Assembly: GCA_020852755.1 (NCBI GenBank)
Contig: JADZAF010000034.1
Coordinates: 48,605 to 112,604, forward strand
Origin: Bryobacterales bacterium
Lineage (GTDB): Bacteria; Acidobacteriota; Terriglobia; Bryobacterales; Bryobacteraceae
Direction: 5' to 3'
Length of the DNA stretch: 64,000 bases
Shown here: positions 19,508 to 28,697 of the stretch, piece by piece
Numbering within the stretch: position 1 is the stretch's first letter
How the letters are laid out: each line of letters begins with the position of its first letter
The notes under the pieces: model-generated
Database searches by the model: none
Seen by the model: only the letters and a program-made list of their open reading frames with translations
Told to the model about the DNA's origin: nothing
Position numbers and translations under genes: made by a program

Positions 19508-22165
19508 ATGAATCATTCGCAGGCAATCCTTACCTTTTCGCATCTTCGCTGGGATTTCGTCTATCAGCGGCCGCAGCACCTGATGTCGCGGCTGGCCCGC
19601 AAGCGCCGCATCCTCTTCATCGAAGAGCCGGTCTTCGATCCCGGCGGGCCGTCCTGGGAGAAGCGGGAAGTGGAGCCGGGAGTCACCGTGCTGTGCCCCC
19701 GCACGCCGGTCAAAGACGCCGGATTCAGCGATGCCCAGATGCCGCATCTCAAACCGCTCGTCTCGGGATTGCCCGCCGCGGAAAACCTGCGCGATTTCAT
19801 TCTGTGGTTCTACACACCCATGGCCCTGCCCCTGGCGGAGGGTTTGAATCCGCAGGCCGTGGTCTACGATTCCATGGACGAGCTGTCCGCCTTTCTGCAC
19901 GCCCCCCCGCAGCTTCTGGAGCGCGAAGAGGAGCTGTTCGCTCTGGCGGACGTGGTCTTCACCGGCGGCCCCAGCCTCTACCGCGCCAAGCAGGGCCGGC
20001 ACGCCAACGTGCATTGCTTCCCCAGCAGCGTGGATGTGAATCACTTCGCCAAAGCGCGCGCCGGGCTGCCGGAGCCGCCCGGCCAGGCGGACCTGCCTCA
20101 TCCCCGCCTGGGCTTCTTCGGCGTCATCGACGAACGGCTCGACACGCACCTGCTGGCCGAGGCGGCCGCTGCGCATCCCGAATGGCGGATCGTGATGGTA
20201 GGCCCGGTGGTGAAGATTAACGAGGCCCAGCTTCCGCGCAATCCGAACATTCACTACACCGGGCAGCGCGCCTATCGGGAGCTGCCTTCTTTCCTGGGCG
20301 GGTGGGACGTCTGCCTGCTTCCTTTCGCCCGCAACGAAGCCACTCGCTTCATCAGCCCCACCAAGACCCTCGAGTACATGGCCGCGGAGAAGCCCATCGT
20401 CAGCACTCCCATCCGCGACGTGGCCGAGCCGTACAAGGACATCGTCTACCTGGGCGGCACGCCGGAGGAGTTTGTGCGGGCCTGCGAGCAGGCCCTGCAG
20501 TCGCCCGCGGGCGAGCGCCGGGCCCGGGCCGCCAGGATGCGCGCCGTTCTCGCGCGCACTTCCTGGGACGCCACCGTCGAGGCCATGGAAGCGCTCATCG
20601 TCAAAGCCGTCGAGGGCCGCAGGCCGGCGCCGGCGCGGGCCGCTCTGAGCGCCCCGGGCAGCCGTCCGGTGGTCGTCGCCGGCGCGGGTCCCACCGGCCT
20701 GAGCGCTGCCTATCACCTGGGCGAAGGCTGCCTGCTGATTGAGCAGCACGGCCGCGTCGGCGGCTGGTGCCGTTCCATCCAGCAGAACGGGTTCACCTTC
20801 GATCACGCCGGGCATATCATGTTCTCCAACGATCCCGACGTGCACCGCATGTACCGCATCCTTCTGGGCGACAACGTGCACTGGCAGGACCGCGAGGCCT
20901 GGATCCACAGCCACGGCGTCTACACTCGTTACCCGTTCCAGGGCGCCCTCTACGGCCTCCCGCCGGCGGTCATCAAGGAATGCCTCCTCGGAGCCATCGA
21001 GGCTCGGTTCGGCCCGCTGAAGAACCACGCCCCGGCCAAAAAGACGGGCAACGGGCACGGAGCCCGCTGCGAGCCCGGCGACGTCAAGGACTGCTGCGCC
21101 GATGGCCTCATGGAGAGCACCGCCCCGCTGCACGAGCTCTCGGGCGCGCTTGCGGGGAGCCGGCCGCCTCGCAATTTCGAGGAGTTCATCTACCGGGTGT
21201 GGGGCGCCGGCATCGCCAAACATTTCGCCATACCCTACAACCGGAAGCTCTGGGCCGTGCCCCTGACCGAAATGGAAACCTCCTGGCTGGGAGGCCGCGT
21301 ACCCCTGCCCGATCTGGAAGAGATGATCGAAGGCGCCCTGCAGCCGGTCCCCAGGCCCATGGGACCCAACGCCCGTTTCGGATATCCCTTGCGCGGAGGC
21401 TTCCAGGCGCTTATGGACGGCTTCCTCCCCTACGTCGGGAAGCACTTGCGGTTGAACACCCGGGTGGTGGCCGTCTCTCCCGCCTGGCGCACCCTGTTTC
21501 TATCCGATGGCAGCGAAGTACAGTACGACCACCTGATCAGCACCCTGCCGCTGCCCGTGCTCGTCCGCCTGATGGGCGACGAAGCTCCCGCCGAAGTGCG
21601 CGCCGCCGCCGAGCGCCTTCGCCACGTCTCGGTCCGCTGCGTGAACCTCGGCGTGGGCCGGGAAAACCTCACCGAGAAGCACTGGATCTACTATCCGGAA
21701 GACACCGTCTTTCACCGTATCTTCGTGCAGGGCAACGCCAGCCCCTACTGCAATCCCCCGGGTGGTTTCGGCTTTACCTGCGAGATCACTTACTCCGGGC
21801 ACAAGCCGCTTCCGGCCGACGGCGACGAACTGATCGAGATGTGCATCCGGGATTGCCGCCGCGCGGGCTTCATCCGGGAGAGCGATCCCATCTGGGCCGC
21901 CAACCAGGTGGACATGCCCTACGCCTACGTGGTCTACGATCACGGGCGGCGGGAGAACGTGGAAAGCATACGCGACTGGCTGGCCACCCGGAGCATCGTG
22001 CTCGCGGGCCGCTATAGCGAGTGGGAGTATTACAATTCCGATCACGCCTTCCTGGCGGGCAAGAAGGCCGCGGAACGGGTCCGCGAGCTGCAGCGGCGGA
22101 GGGCCATGCTGGGGGACGCCTCCCTGCATGCCGGCGCTCTCTCAGGCTTTGAGAATCCGGTCTAG
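19508..22165 (+). CDS. Fused glycosyltransferase and FAD-dependent UDP-galactopyranose-mutase-like protein
   Basis: 885 aa, GGGAGAG 6 nt before ATG. Residues 1-370 are a GT-B glycosyltransferase (LTFSHLRWDFVYQRPQHLM start, SPTKTLEYMAAEKPIVSTPI donor-site region). After a short linker, residues 386-870 are a flavoprotein: VVVAGAGPTGLSAAYHL dinucleotide motif, GGWCRSIQQNGFTFDHAGHI, then PYNRKLWAVPLTEM, as in UDP-galactopyranose mutase and amine-oxidase-like proteins. The frame is continuous, so this is a true fusion. A likely role is synthesis of a galactofuranose or other glycan together with the convergent glycosyltransferase gene; the substrate is unproven. 3' end overlaps that gene by 24 bp. 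Confidence 0.85.
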   Translation: MNHSQAILTFSHLRWDFVYQRPQHLMSRLARKRRILFIEEPVFDPGGPSWEKREVEPGVTVLCPRTPVKDAGFSDAQMPHLKPLVSGLPAAENLRDFILWFYTPMALPLAEGLNPQAVVYDSMDELSAFLHAPPQLLEREEELFALADVVFTGGPSLYRAKQGRHANVHCFPSSVDVNHFAKARAGLPEPPGQADLPHPRLGFFGVIDERLDTHLLAEAAAAHPEWRIVMVGPVVKINEAQLPRNPNIHYTGQRAYRELPSFLGGWDVCLLPFARNEATRFISPTKTLEYMAAEKPIVSTPIRDVAEPYKDIVYLGGTPEEFVRACEQALQSPAGERRARAARMRAVLARTSWDATVEAMEALIVKAVEGRRPAPARAALSAPGSRPVVVAGAGPTGLSAAYHLGEGCLLIEQHGRVGGWCRSIQQNGFTFDHAGHIMFSNDPDVHRMYRILLGDNVHWQDREAWIHSHGVYTRYPFQGALYGLPPAVIKECLLGAIEARFGPLKNHAPAKKTGNGHGARCEPGDVKDCCADGLMESTAPLHELSGALAGSRPPRNFEEFIYRVWGAGIAKHFAIPYNRKLWAVPLTEMETSWLGGRVPLPDLEEMIEGALQPVPRPMGPNARFGYPLRGGFQALMDGFLPYVGKHLRLNTRVVAVSPAWRTLFLSDGSEVQYDHLISTLPLPVLVRLMGDEAPAEVRAAAERLRHVSVRCVNLGVGRENLTEKHWIYYPEDTVFHRIFVQGNASPYCNPPGGFGFTCEITYSGHKPLPADGDELIEMCIRDCRRAGFIRESDPIWAANQVDMPYAYVVYDHGRRENVESIRDWLATRSIVLAGRYSEWEYYNSDHAFLAGKKAAERVRELQRRRAMLGDASLHAGALSGFENPV

Positions 22166-23272
22166 CAGCTCCGGGATCTCGAACACGGCGCTGTTGGAGA
22201 GAGCCGCGGCGTTGGCTTGACAGCGCTCCAGGCTCCCGGGCCGGAGCAGTTCCGCCGCGGCTTCGGCCACCTTTCGAAAACCCGGCACCACCAGCCCGAC
22301 TCCCTTCTCCCGGACCCACTCGGTGTTGTATCGCTCCTGGGGCATCGTCCAGGCGTTTCTTTCCACGATCACCGGCAGACCCATGTGCACCGCCTCGCTG
22401 ATGCTGCCCGGCCCCGGCTTCCCAATGAAGAAATCGGCCACCCGCATGTAGTAGGGAACTTCGGAAGTGAAGCCTTCGATGTGGACCGGAATGCGGAAGC
22501 GGCGCGAGGAGAGTCTCCGGCGCAGCCGCTCGTTGCGCCCGCACACCAGGATCAACTGGAGAGTGAGTCCGCAGCGGTCCAGCCTTTCCGCGATGGCGTA
22601 CATGGCGCTGGAGCCCTGGCCGCCGAACAGGACCAGCGCAGTAGGAAGATCCGGTTTCAGGCCCAGGGACTGCCGTTCCGCTGCGCGGCTCAGGTTGAGC
22701 GGCTGGTAGAAGCGCGGGTTCAGAATCATCCCCGAGACCCGGAAAACGCGCTCGGCGGGATGACCCAGCGCGCGGGCCTGTTCCACCGCGCGGGCGGTGC
22801 CGCAGATGAAATACTGGGCCTGGCGTTCGATCCAGAAATGCGGCGGGTAGTCGGCCAGGTCCGTGAGAATGGTGACCAGGCGGGCGCCGGGAGCGGCCTT
22901 GCGAAGGCTTTCTCCCAGGGCGCGGTTGAAGTTGGGAATCAGCGAGACCACCAGTTCCGGGCGCCGCTCCCGCCAGAGGGCTTCGAGCAGGCGCACCTGG
23001 GCGGGGTGGTACAGCCGGATGAGGCCGTGCATGGCCTTGAGCATCGCCGGGGTGCCCAGGGTCCAGCCCTTCTTGAGCAGCAGGTTGTAAAGGTCCTGCA
23101 GCCGCAGGCCGGTGGTCTTGCGGATGATGTCCAGCGGGTCGAGCACCTCCTGGAGGTTGACCAGCTCGACCCGCCAGGGCCGCTTTTGTTCCGCGATCAC
23201 CTGCTGCAAGGCGGTGGCCGCGCTGCGATGCCCGCCACCGGCGTCGAAGAACACGAAGTCGACGCGCCGCAT
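22142..23272 (-). CDS. MGDG-synthase-like glycosyltransferase (GT28 type)
   Basis: About 376 aa. N-terminal FVFFDAGGGHRSAATAL and C-terminal FIGKPGPGSISEAVHMGLPV are the acceptor and UDP-sugar motifs of the MurG/monogalactosyldiacylglycerol-synthase group, which transfers a hexose onto diacylglycerol. MGDG-type N-domain (LNLQEV...LYNLLLKKGW region) is visible. Two starts are possible: ATG 23281 without ribosome site, or ATG 23272, with TAAGAT ending 7 nt before it. The latter was chosen. A membrane glycolipid is the probable product. Confidence 0.85.
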   Translation of the reverse strand: MRRVDFVFFDAGGGHRSAATALQQVIAEQKRPWRVELVNLQEVLDPLDIIRKTTGLRLQDLYNLLLKKGWTLGTPAMLKAMHGLIRLYHPAQVRLLEALWRERRPELVVSLIPNFNRALGESLRKAAPGARLVTILTDLADYPPHFWIERQAQYFICGTARAVEQARALGHPAERVFRVSGMILNPRFYQPLNLSRAAERQSLGLKPDLPTALVLFGGQGSSAMYAIAERLDRCGLTLQLILVCGRNERLRRRLSSRRFRIPVHIEGFTSEVPYYMRVADFFIGKPGPGSISEAVHMGLPVIVERNAWTMPQERYNTEWVREKGVGLVVPGFRKVAEAAAELLRPGSLERCQANAAALSNSAVFEIPELLDRILKA

Positions 23273-23279
23273 CAGTCCC

Positions 23280-23285
23280 ATCTTA
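23280..23285 (-). promoter_or_regulatory. -10-like TAAGAT, leaderless geometry
   Basis: TAAGAT on the minus strand, 7 nt upstream of ATG 23272, with no ribosome-binding site between. It overlaps the alternative ATG at 23281, which would favour the internal start if used. Confidence 0.4.
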
Positions 23286-23335
23286 AACGCGGCGCTGCCA
23301 AGCCGGAACGGAGCTTCGTCCCGGAGCCGGCGGCC

Positions 23336-23743
23336 TTAGTAGCTGATCTTCGGTTCCAGCTTCTTGGCCTGGCCGATCCAGTCCGCCACCTGCGATTCTC
23401 CAGGCGACGTCCCGGCCAGGTGCTTCTGTGCGTTCACTTCGGCCAGTTTCGCCGTCAGGTTCACCGGGTTGCGTTGCGCCAGTTCCCTGGCCGTGTCCAC
23501 GCCGGCGGCTTCCAGCAGCTCCGCGAACTGCGGCCCGATGCCGGAAACCCGCATCAGGTCCACATGGTTTGCCCACCTCAGAATCAGCGACCCGGCGATG
23601 CCGGTCAGCGCGCTCAACTCCGCCCGGCCCTTGGCCGAGCCGGCTTTGTCGAGCATCTCCGCGTCCGTGTGCACGCCCGCGGCTACGAGTTTCTGCGCGT
23701 AGGCGGGACCGATCCCTTCTACATCTTCGATGTTGAGAGCCAT
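23336..23743 (-). CDS. DUF4332 helix-hairpin-helix protein
   Basis: 135 aa. Two helix-hairpin-helix-like units, NIEDVEGIGPAYAQKLVAAG at the start and LMRVSGIGPQFAELLEAAGV at about residues 62-81, typical of the DUF4332 family. Such motifs usually bind DNA non-specifically, but no function is established. AGGAAAT precedes the ATG. Stand-alone gene between the glycosyltransferase and the DUF481 gene on the same strand. Confidence 0.8.
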   Translation of the reverse strand: MALNIEDVEGIGPAYAQKLVAAGVHTDAEMLDKAGSAKGRAELSALTGIAGSLILRWANHVDLMRVSGIGPQFAELLEAAGVDTARELAQRNPVNLTAKLAEVNAQKHLAGTSPGESQVADWIGQAKKLEPKISY

Positions 23744-23801
23744 ATTTCCTGTTCGTCCTTCCGTTTCTGCTTTGTTGGGATACCCGTCCGATCAAGCCCG
23801 C

Positions 23802-24857
23802 TCAGCGGGCAAAGCTGATGCCGATGCCGGTAGTGTAAAGGACGTCGTTGTTCTTGCGTCCCGCCACCGGGTTGCTCAGATACCGGTCGCTTAGACCCAG
23901 GTTCCACGTCAGCCACTTGAAGATCCGGGTGTTCGCACCCAGGTCGAAATTCACGCGGTACTCCCCGCCTTCCGACAGGTTGTTGAACATGCGGAAGCCC
24001 TGAACCAGCGAGGTCGCCGAGTTGAGCCGGTAACTCCAATCCTCGCCCCAGTAGGCCTCTGCCGAGTTCCGCGAGAAGGCCACGGCGGGGGCGGCCGGTC
24101 CGAATTTTTCATGGTTGTACGCGGCGCCGCCCAGGAGGTCGAACCTGCCGCGTTCCGCTTTCCACACCTGGTAGCCCAGACCGCCGCCGAGCACGAAGCG
24201 CAGATCCAGGTCCAGGAAGCGGTCGTACTCGTAGTCGTTGAAGGTGTTGACAAAGAGGCGGGAGGACACGGTGTGGTTGTATCCCCACCCGGCGCGTATC
24301 GCCTGGGCGGTGGTCGCGCTGACCTCCTTGATCAGGGCCGAGGCCTTCACGGCGCTGAAATACAGGCTGGTCTTGTCCGTGTTGGTGACCCGGGCCGCGT
24401 TCATCGCCACCGTGAACGTCTTGGTTTCCGCGTTGCCCTGTGTGCCCGCAAATCCCAATGTTGCCGTCCCGGCCCACAGGTCTGCCAGGCCCGGATTGAG
24501 CAGCCGTTCGTAGGATGCCTGTTCGGCCGAATCGCGGATCGTCACCACGTCCGCCGGCGGGATCGCCTGCCGCGTCTCCCGCAGTTCGACCTTACCCTCG
24601 CTGGTCTGGAGCGAGGACTGGACGGTCTGGCCGCTGGGCAGCACCACGTTGAGCGGCGCGTCCGATTGGATCGCGGCCACCTGTTCCCAGGGCATCGTTA
24701 CCGTGCCCATGAACTCCGTCTTGATGGTGAGCGTCGCGCCGTCTTTCTTGACGATGGCTCCGGTTATCCGGTCGCCATTCTTCAGCGTCACCTGGTCCGC
24801 CTGAATCAGGCCCGCCAGCAAAAACCAGACGACAAGACCGTGTACTATAGGTTTCAA
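23802..24857 (-). CDS. DUF481-family outer-membrane protein
   Basis: 351 aa. Start chosen at TTG 24857, which has AAGGAG 7 nt upstream and opens a signal peptide (KPIVHGLVVWFLLAGLIQA|DQ); no in-frame ATG/GTG fits better. Residues 22-110 are a small beta domain (VTLKNGDRITGAIVKKDGAT) like that seen in proteins preceding DUF481. Residues about 130-351 are a beta-barrel with alternating strands ending in TGIGISFAR. DUF481 proteins (YdiY type) are outer-membrane proteins of unknown function. A CATAAT hexamer at 24895-24900 (minus) gives a leader of about 35 nt. Confidence 0.8.
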   Translation of the reverse strand: MKPIVHGLVVWFLLAGLIQADQVTLKNGDRITGAIVKKDGATLTIKTEFMGTVTMPWEQVAAIQSDAPLNVVLPSGQTVQSSLQTSEGKVELRETRQAIPPADVVTIRDSAEQASYERLLNPGLADLWAGTATLGFAGTQGNAETKTFTVAMNAARVTNTDKTSLYFSAVKASALIKEVSATTAQAIRAGWGYNHTVSSRLFVNTFNDYEYDRFLDLDLRFVLGGGLGYQVWKAERGRFDLLGGAAYNHEKFGPAAPAVAFSRNSAEAYWGEDWSYRLNSATSLVQGFRMFNNLSEGGEYRVNFDLGANTRIFKWLTWNLGLSDRYLSNPVAGRKNNDVLYTTGIGISFAR

Positions 24858-25056
24858 CTGCACTCTCCTTTTCCTCGAATTCCGCCGACCAAGAATTATG
24901 GCTCGATTTTCCGGCCGTCTCAAATATGCGGCGCTCACTTTTGCAGCCGTGAGAATCCCGGCCCTGAAAGGCACTGAAAACATCCGGCCGGTTCCCCCTT
25001 TGCACGTCCCCTTCCAGCGCTGCGGCGGGGGTTCCCAGGGGGGCTCTCGCCCGTGA

Positions 25057-25062
25057 TAGCAT
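25057..25062 (+). promoter_or_regulatory. -10-like TAGCAT, leaderless geometry
   Basis: TAGCAT (in GATAGCAT) ends 6 nt before the ATG of the amidohydrolase-like gene and no ribosome-binding site intervenes. The divergent gap 24858-25056 shows no other feature. Confidence 0.35.
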
Positions 25063-25068
25063 GCGCGC

Positions 25069-25959
25069 ATGACCCGCCGGGACCTTCTCCAGATGAGCGC
25101 GGCCGCGGCCCTTCCCCAAGCGCCCCGCCGCGCGCCCGTGATCAACGCCGCCGAGCACGCCTGGCTGGTGAACGATCCCCGCTTCCCTATCCGGCCGGAG
25201 CTGGCCACCTGCCCGAAGAACTTTGTCAATTACGACTACTCCGGCGAATGGCTGCTGCATGAGATGGAGTTGTACAGCCACGACTACACCGTTATCTCCC
25301 ACGTCTGCTACTACGGGCGCGACAACTCCTATACCGTCCACTGCGTGAAGACCTGGCCGCGCAAGTTCTCCGGCTATGGCCTGCTGGTCGGCTACCGCCT
25401 CTACCCGCCCAACGACAAGGAGAACCCGTCCCGCCTGGAGCGGCTCATCAAGGAGGATGGGCTCATCGGCCTGCGCATCAGCCCCATCTACGACCGCGAC
25501 GTGGTCTGGTTCAACGACCCCGTCTGCTACCCGCTCTGGAAGAAGGCCGAGGAGCTGGGCGCGGTGTTCCACATCTTCCTGGCGCCCCACCAGGTGGGCC
25601 AGGTGGCCGACATGGCCCGGCGTTTCCCCGGAGTCACCGTGGTCATCGACCACATGGCCATGATTGACATAACGGCCCCCGACAGCGACGGCTTCGGCCC
25701 GCTCCTGGATCTGGCGAAGTTCCCCAACGTCTACATCCGGACCACCATGATCAACCTCTCCAAGACCAAGCAGCTCCCCTACCGTGACGTGTGGCCCTTC
25801 CTGCGCCGCCTCTACGACCGCTACGGCCCCCAGCGCATGGTCTATGCCAACTTCTTCGAGTACATCACGCTGAAGGAGGCCGTCCCCTTCTTCACCGCCG
25901 AAGACAAGGAGTGGATCCTGGGAAGAACGGCCGCCAAAATCTACCGCGTGCGGTTGTAA
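25069..25959 (+). CDS. Amidohydrolase-2-like protein with eroded metal site
   Basis: 296 aa. N-terminus MTRRDLLQMSAAAALP resembles a short twin-arginine signal. The TIM-barrel pattern of amidohydrolase-related (COG2159-like) proteins is visible: IGLRISPIYD, VFHIFLAPH, GVTVVIDHMAM and the C-terminal RMVYANFFEYI. Metal-site residues are only partly kept: the usual first-strand HxH reads NAAEHAW, and the last-strand Asp (GSDxP) reads ANFFE. So it may use another chemistry or be inactive. No operon partner. Confidence 0.75.
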   Translation: MTRRDLLQMSAAAALPQAPRRAPVINAAEHAWLVNDPRFPIRPELATCPKNFVNYDYSGEWLLHEMELYSHDYTVISHVCYYGRDNSYTVHCVKTWPRKFSGYGLLVGYRLYPPNDKENPSRLERLIKEDGLIGLRISPIYDRDVVWFNDPVCYPLWKKAEELGAVFHIFLAPHQVGQVADMARRFPGVTVVIDHMAMIDITAPDSDGFGPLLDLAKFPNVYIRTTMINLSKTKQLPYRDVWPFLRRLYDRYGPQRMVYANFFEYITLKEAVPFFTAEDKEWILGRTAAKIYRVRL

Positions 25960-26019
25960 GCCGAACCTGCCTGCAAGGAACCGGGCCGCCGCGGCATTTC
26001 CTCCGTGGGGGAGGACGGA

Positions 26020-26490
26020 ATGCTCATCAGCCTGTTGATGACCCTTTGGATTGCTCCCGCAATGCCCCAGGCAGCGTCGCCGCCGGCCGGAGCAGAAGCA
26101 CAGGTTCGACGTGTGGTCCAGGCGCTGGCGGACGCCGGGAAGCGTGCCGACCGGACGGGCGTTGCGAATCTTCTGGAGCCTGACGCCGGGATCTGGGACG
26201 ACTCCGGGCCTGTGGATATCGGGCGGCTCGCCGAGCCGCGGAAACCGATGAGCGAGACCACCGCGCCGTTTACGGAGATCACCAGCGTGCGGCTCCTGGC
26301 TCCGAACGTTGCCATCGTCCACGCAGTCCGTTCCCGGTACGGCTCGCTCATCGGCAGGAAGTCGGCGCCGGTTGTCCTTGTCCTGCGCAACTCGCAGGGG
26401 CGCTGGCGCATCGCCTCGTACGCCCTGCTGGGAAGCTTCGGCCCGCCCGAGCCCGGGCCCGGCGTGCGGGTGGCGGATCCCGGCCGCTGA
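26020..26490 (+). CDS. Small secreted SnoaL/NTF2-like protein
   Basis: 156 aa from ATG 26020, which has GGAGG five nt upstream (the GTG at 26005 is less likely). Signal-peptide-like start MLISLLMTLWIAPAMPQA. Residues about 30-140 match the SnoaL/DUF4440 cone fold pattern: VRRVVQALADAGKRADRTGV, then PNVAIVHAVRSRYG and a final VLVLRNSQGRWRIASYALL. Such proteins bind small ligands or act as isomerases or hydrolases; no catalytic residue can be named. The 125 bp after it hold no gene. Confidence 0.7.
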   Translation: MLISLLMTLWIAPAMPQAASPPAGAEAQVRRVVQALADAGKRADRTGVANLLEPDAGIWDDSGPVDIGRLAEPRKPMSETTAPFTEITSVRLLAPNVAIVHAVRSRYGSLIGRKSAPVVLVLRNSQGRWRIASYALLGSFGPPEPGPGVRVADPGR

Positions 26491-26615
26491 CGCCGCTCCG
26501 GGGCTTGTTCGCCGCTGAACGCCGCTGTCCCATTTCCGGACACCCTCCTCGGATAAGCGCTTTCTTTTGAAGGTATTCCCTGCGGGCCGGTGCGTGCACT
26601 TCCACCAGCTCGACC

Positions 26616-27869
26616 ATGGACATTCCACGCAAAGGCGCTGCCAGAAAGAAGCTCATCCGCCGCACGGTGCTGGGCAGCGGGACGCTGATCGTCGTCCTGA
26701 TGGTCACCCTCGGTCTGTCCCGCCTGAAGCCGGCCGCGCCGGAGGTCGAGCGGGCTACCGTTTACATCGACACCGTGAAGCGCGGTTCCATGCTGCGCCA
26801 GGTGCGCGGCCTCGGGACGCTGGTGCCCGAGGAGGTCCTGTGGATCCCCGCGGTGACCGACGGGCGCGTGGAACGTGTGCTGGTGAAGCCGGGCGCCACC
26901 GTCACGGCCGACTCGGTCCTGCTGGTCCTGAGCAATCCCGAGGTGGCCCTGGCCGCCGTGGACGCCGAGTACCAGGTCAAGGCCGCCGAGGCCCAGTTGA
27001 TCGACCGCCGCGTGCAGCTGCAAAGCCAGCGCCTGACCCAGCAGGCCGATCTGGCCCGGGTCCAGTCGGAACACTCCCAGGCGCGGTTGAAGGCCGACCG
27101 CGACGAGGCCCTGCGCAAGGAAGGGCTCATCCCCGAAATCGACCTGAAGCTCTCACGAACAACAGCCGAGGAGCTGGGCAAGCGCCTGGAACTGGAGCGC
27201 GAGCGCCTGGCCATCTCCACCGAGTCGATCGATGCGCAGCTGGCGGTGGAGCGCGCGCAGGTCGATAAGCTCAAAGCCCTCTGGAAGGTGAAGCTCAGCC
27301 AGTTGGAGGCCTTGAAGGTCCGGGCCGGCGCCGCCGGCACCGTGCAGCAGGTGCCCGTGGAAGTGGGCCAGCAGGTCGCGGCGGGCACCATCCTCGCCAA
27401 GGTGGCCCAGCCCCAGCGCCTGAAGGCCGAACTCAAGATTCCGGAGACCCAGGCCAAGGACGTGCAGCACGGCCAGAAAGCCCAGATCGACACCCGCAAC
27501 GGCGTGATCCCCGGCTCCGTTTCCCGGATCGACCCGGCGGTGCGCGAGGGAAGCGTGGTGGTGGACGTGCGGCTGGAAGGCCCGCTCCCCCAGGGCGCCC
27601 GCCCCGATCTCAGTGTGGACGGCACCGTGGAGCTGGAGAACCTGACCGACATCGTGTACGTGGGACGGCCCGCGCTGGGACAGAGCGGAAGCACCATCTC
27701 CCTGTTCCGGCTGGAACCGGACGGCAAGGCCGCGGTGCGGCTGCCGGTGAAACTGGGGCGCGGCTCGGTGACCACCATCGAAGTCCTGGAGGGACTGCGG
27801 CCGGGCGACCAGGTGATCCTGTCCGATATGACCGCCTGGGACGGGCACGACAGGATCCGGTTGAATTGA
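26616..27869 (+). CDS. HlyD/MacA-type periplasmic adaptor subunit
   Basis: 417 aa. One N-terminal membrane helix (about residues 19-35), then a lipoyl-like half (VTDGRVERVLVKPGATV), a coiled-coil hairpin about 115-225 (long Lys/Glu/Arg heptads), the second lipoyl half (LKVRAGAAGTVQQVPVEVG), and beta-barrel and membrane-proximal domains. This is the usual membrane-fusion-protein layout linking an inner-membrane transporter to the outer membrane. It starts a cluster with an ABC ATPase and a sigma-54 two-component pair. No strong ribosome site at ATG 26616. Confidence 0.9.
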   Translation: MDIPRKGAARKKLIRRTVLGSGTLIVVLMVTLGLSRLKPAAPEVERATVYIDTVKRGSMLRQVRGLGTLVPEEVLWIPAVTDGRVERVLVKPGATVTADSVLLVLSNPEVALAAVDAEYQVKAAEAQLIDRRVQLQSQRLTQQADLARVQSEHSQARLKADRDEALRKEGLIPEIDLKLSRTTAEELGKRLELERERLAISTESIDAQLAVERAQVDKLKALWKVKLSQLEALKVRAGAAGTVQQVPVEVGQQVAAGTILAKVAQPQRLKAELKIPETQAKDVQHGQKAQIDTRNGVIPGSVSRIDPAVREGSVVVDVRLEGPLPQGARPDLSVDGTVELENLTDIVYVGRPALGQSGSTISLFRLEPDGKAAVRLPVKLGRGSVTTIEVLEGLRPGDQVILSDMTAWDGHDRIRLN

Positions 27870-27929
27870 ACGAAAACCACCTGCCGCTCGTTACCCTGTG
27901 GGGGCGCAGGTGTGATACAAGGAGCGACT

Positions 27930-28628
27930 ATGAACGACAAACCTCTCATCCAGCTCGAGGGCGTGACCAAGGTGTTTCTCACCGACGAGGTCGAGACTCA
28001 CGCCCTTTCCGGTGTCTACCTGGAAATCCAGCGGGGTGAGTACGTCTCCGTGGCCGGCCCCTCGGGTTGCGGCAAGTCCACGCTGCTTTCCATCATGGGC
28101 CTGCTCGACACCCCCAGCGACGGCCGCTACTGGCTGAACGGCCGGGCGGTCGAGAACCTGAAGCCTTCCGAGCGCGCCCGCATCCGCAACCGCGAGATCG
28201 GCTTCATCTTTCAGGCGTTCAACCTGATCGGCGACCTCACCGTCTACGAGAACGTGGAACTGCCCCTGACCTACCGGGGGCTGCCCTCGGCGGAGCGCAA
28301 GCGGCGCGCCCAGCAGGCGCTCGAAAAAGTGGGGATGGCGCACCGCATGAAGCACTACCCCTCGCAGCTTTCGGGAGGCCAGCAGCAGCGCGTGGCGGTG
28401 GCCCGGGCCCTGGGCGGGGAGCCCTCCATCCTGCTGGCCGACGAACCGACCGGGAACCTGGACTCCAAGAACGGCGAGGCCGTGATGGAACTGCTGCGCG
28501 ACCTGCACCGCAACGGCGCCACCATCTGCATGGTGACCCACGACCCGCGCTACGCGGACTTCGCCGACCGCACCGTGCACCTGTTCGACGGCAAAGTAGT
28601 CGAGGAACAGGTGGCCGCGCAGTCGTAA
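27930..28628 (+). CDS. ABC transporter ATP-binding protein, MacB/LolD type
   Basis: 232 aa; AAGGAG five nt before ATG 27930. Walker A GPSGCGKST, Q-loop FIFQAFNLIG, signature LSGGQQQRVAVARAL, Walker B ILLADEPTGNLDS and switch His (VTHDPRYAD) are all intact, so it should be an active ATPase. The DEPTGNLDS form is typical of MacB/LolD/FtsE-like exporters. The FtsX/MacB-type permease that should pair with it is not encoded next to it or anywhere in this window. Confidence 0.93.
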   Translation: MNDKPLIQLEGVTKVFLTDEVETHALSGVYLEIQRGEYVSVAGPSGCGKSTLLSIMGLLDTPSDGRYWLNGRAVENLKPSERARIRNREIGFIFQAFNLIGDLTVYENVELPLTYRGLPSAERKRRAQQALEKVGMAHRMKHYPSQLSGGQQQRVAVARALGGEPSILLADEPTGNLDSKNGEAVMELLRDLHRNGATICMVTHDPRYADFADRTVHLFDGKVVEEQVAAQS

Positions 28629-28697
28629 GGATTCCTCCCGGCCGGCGGGACGCCAGGCCGGTCCCGCAATCGCGCTAAGATCCGAGAAGAGCGGACT

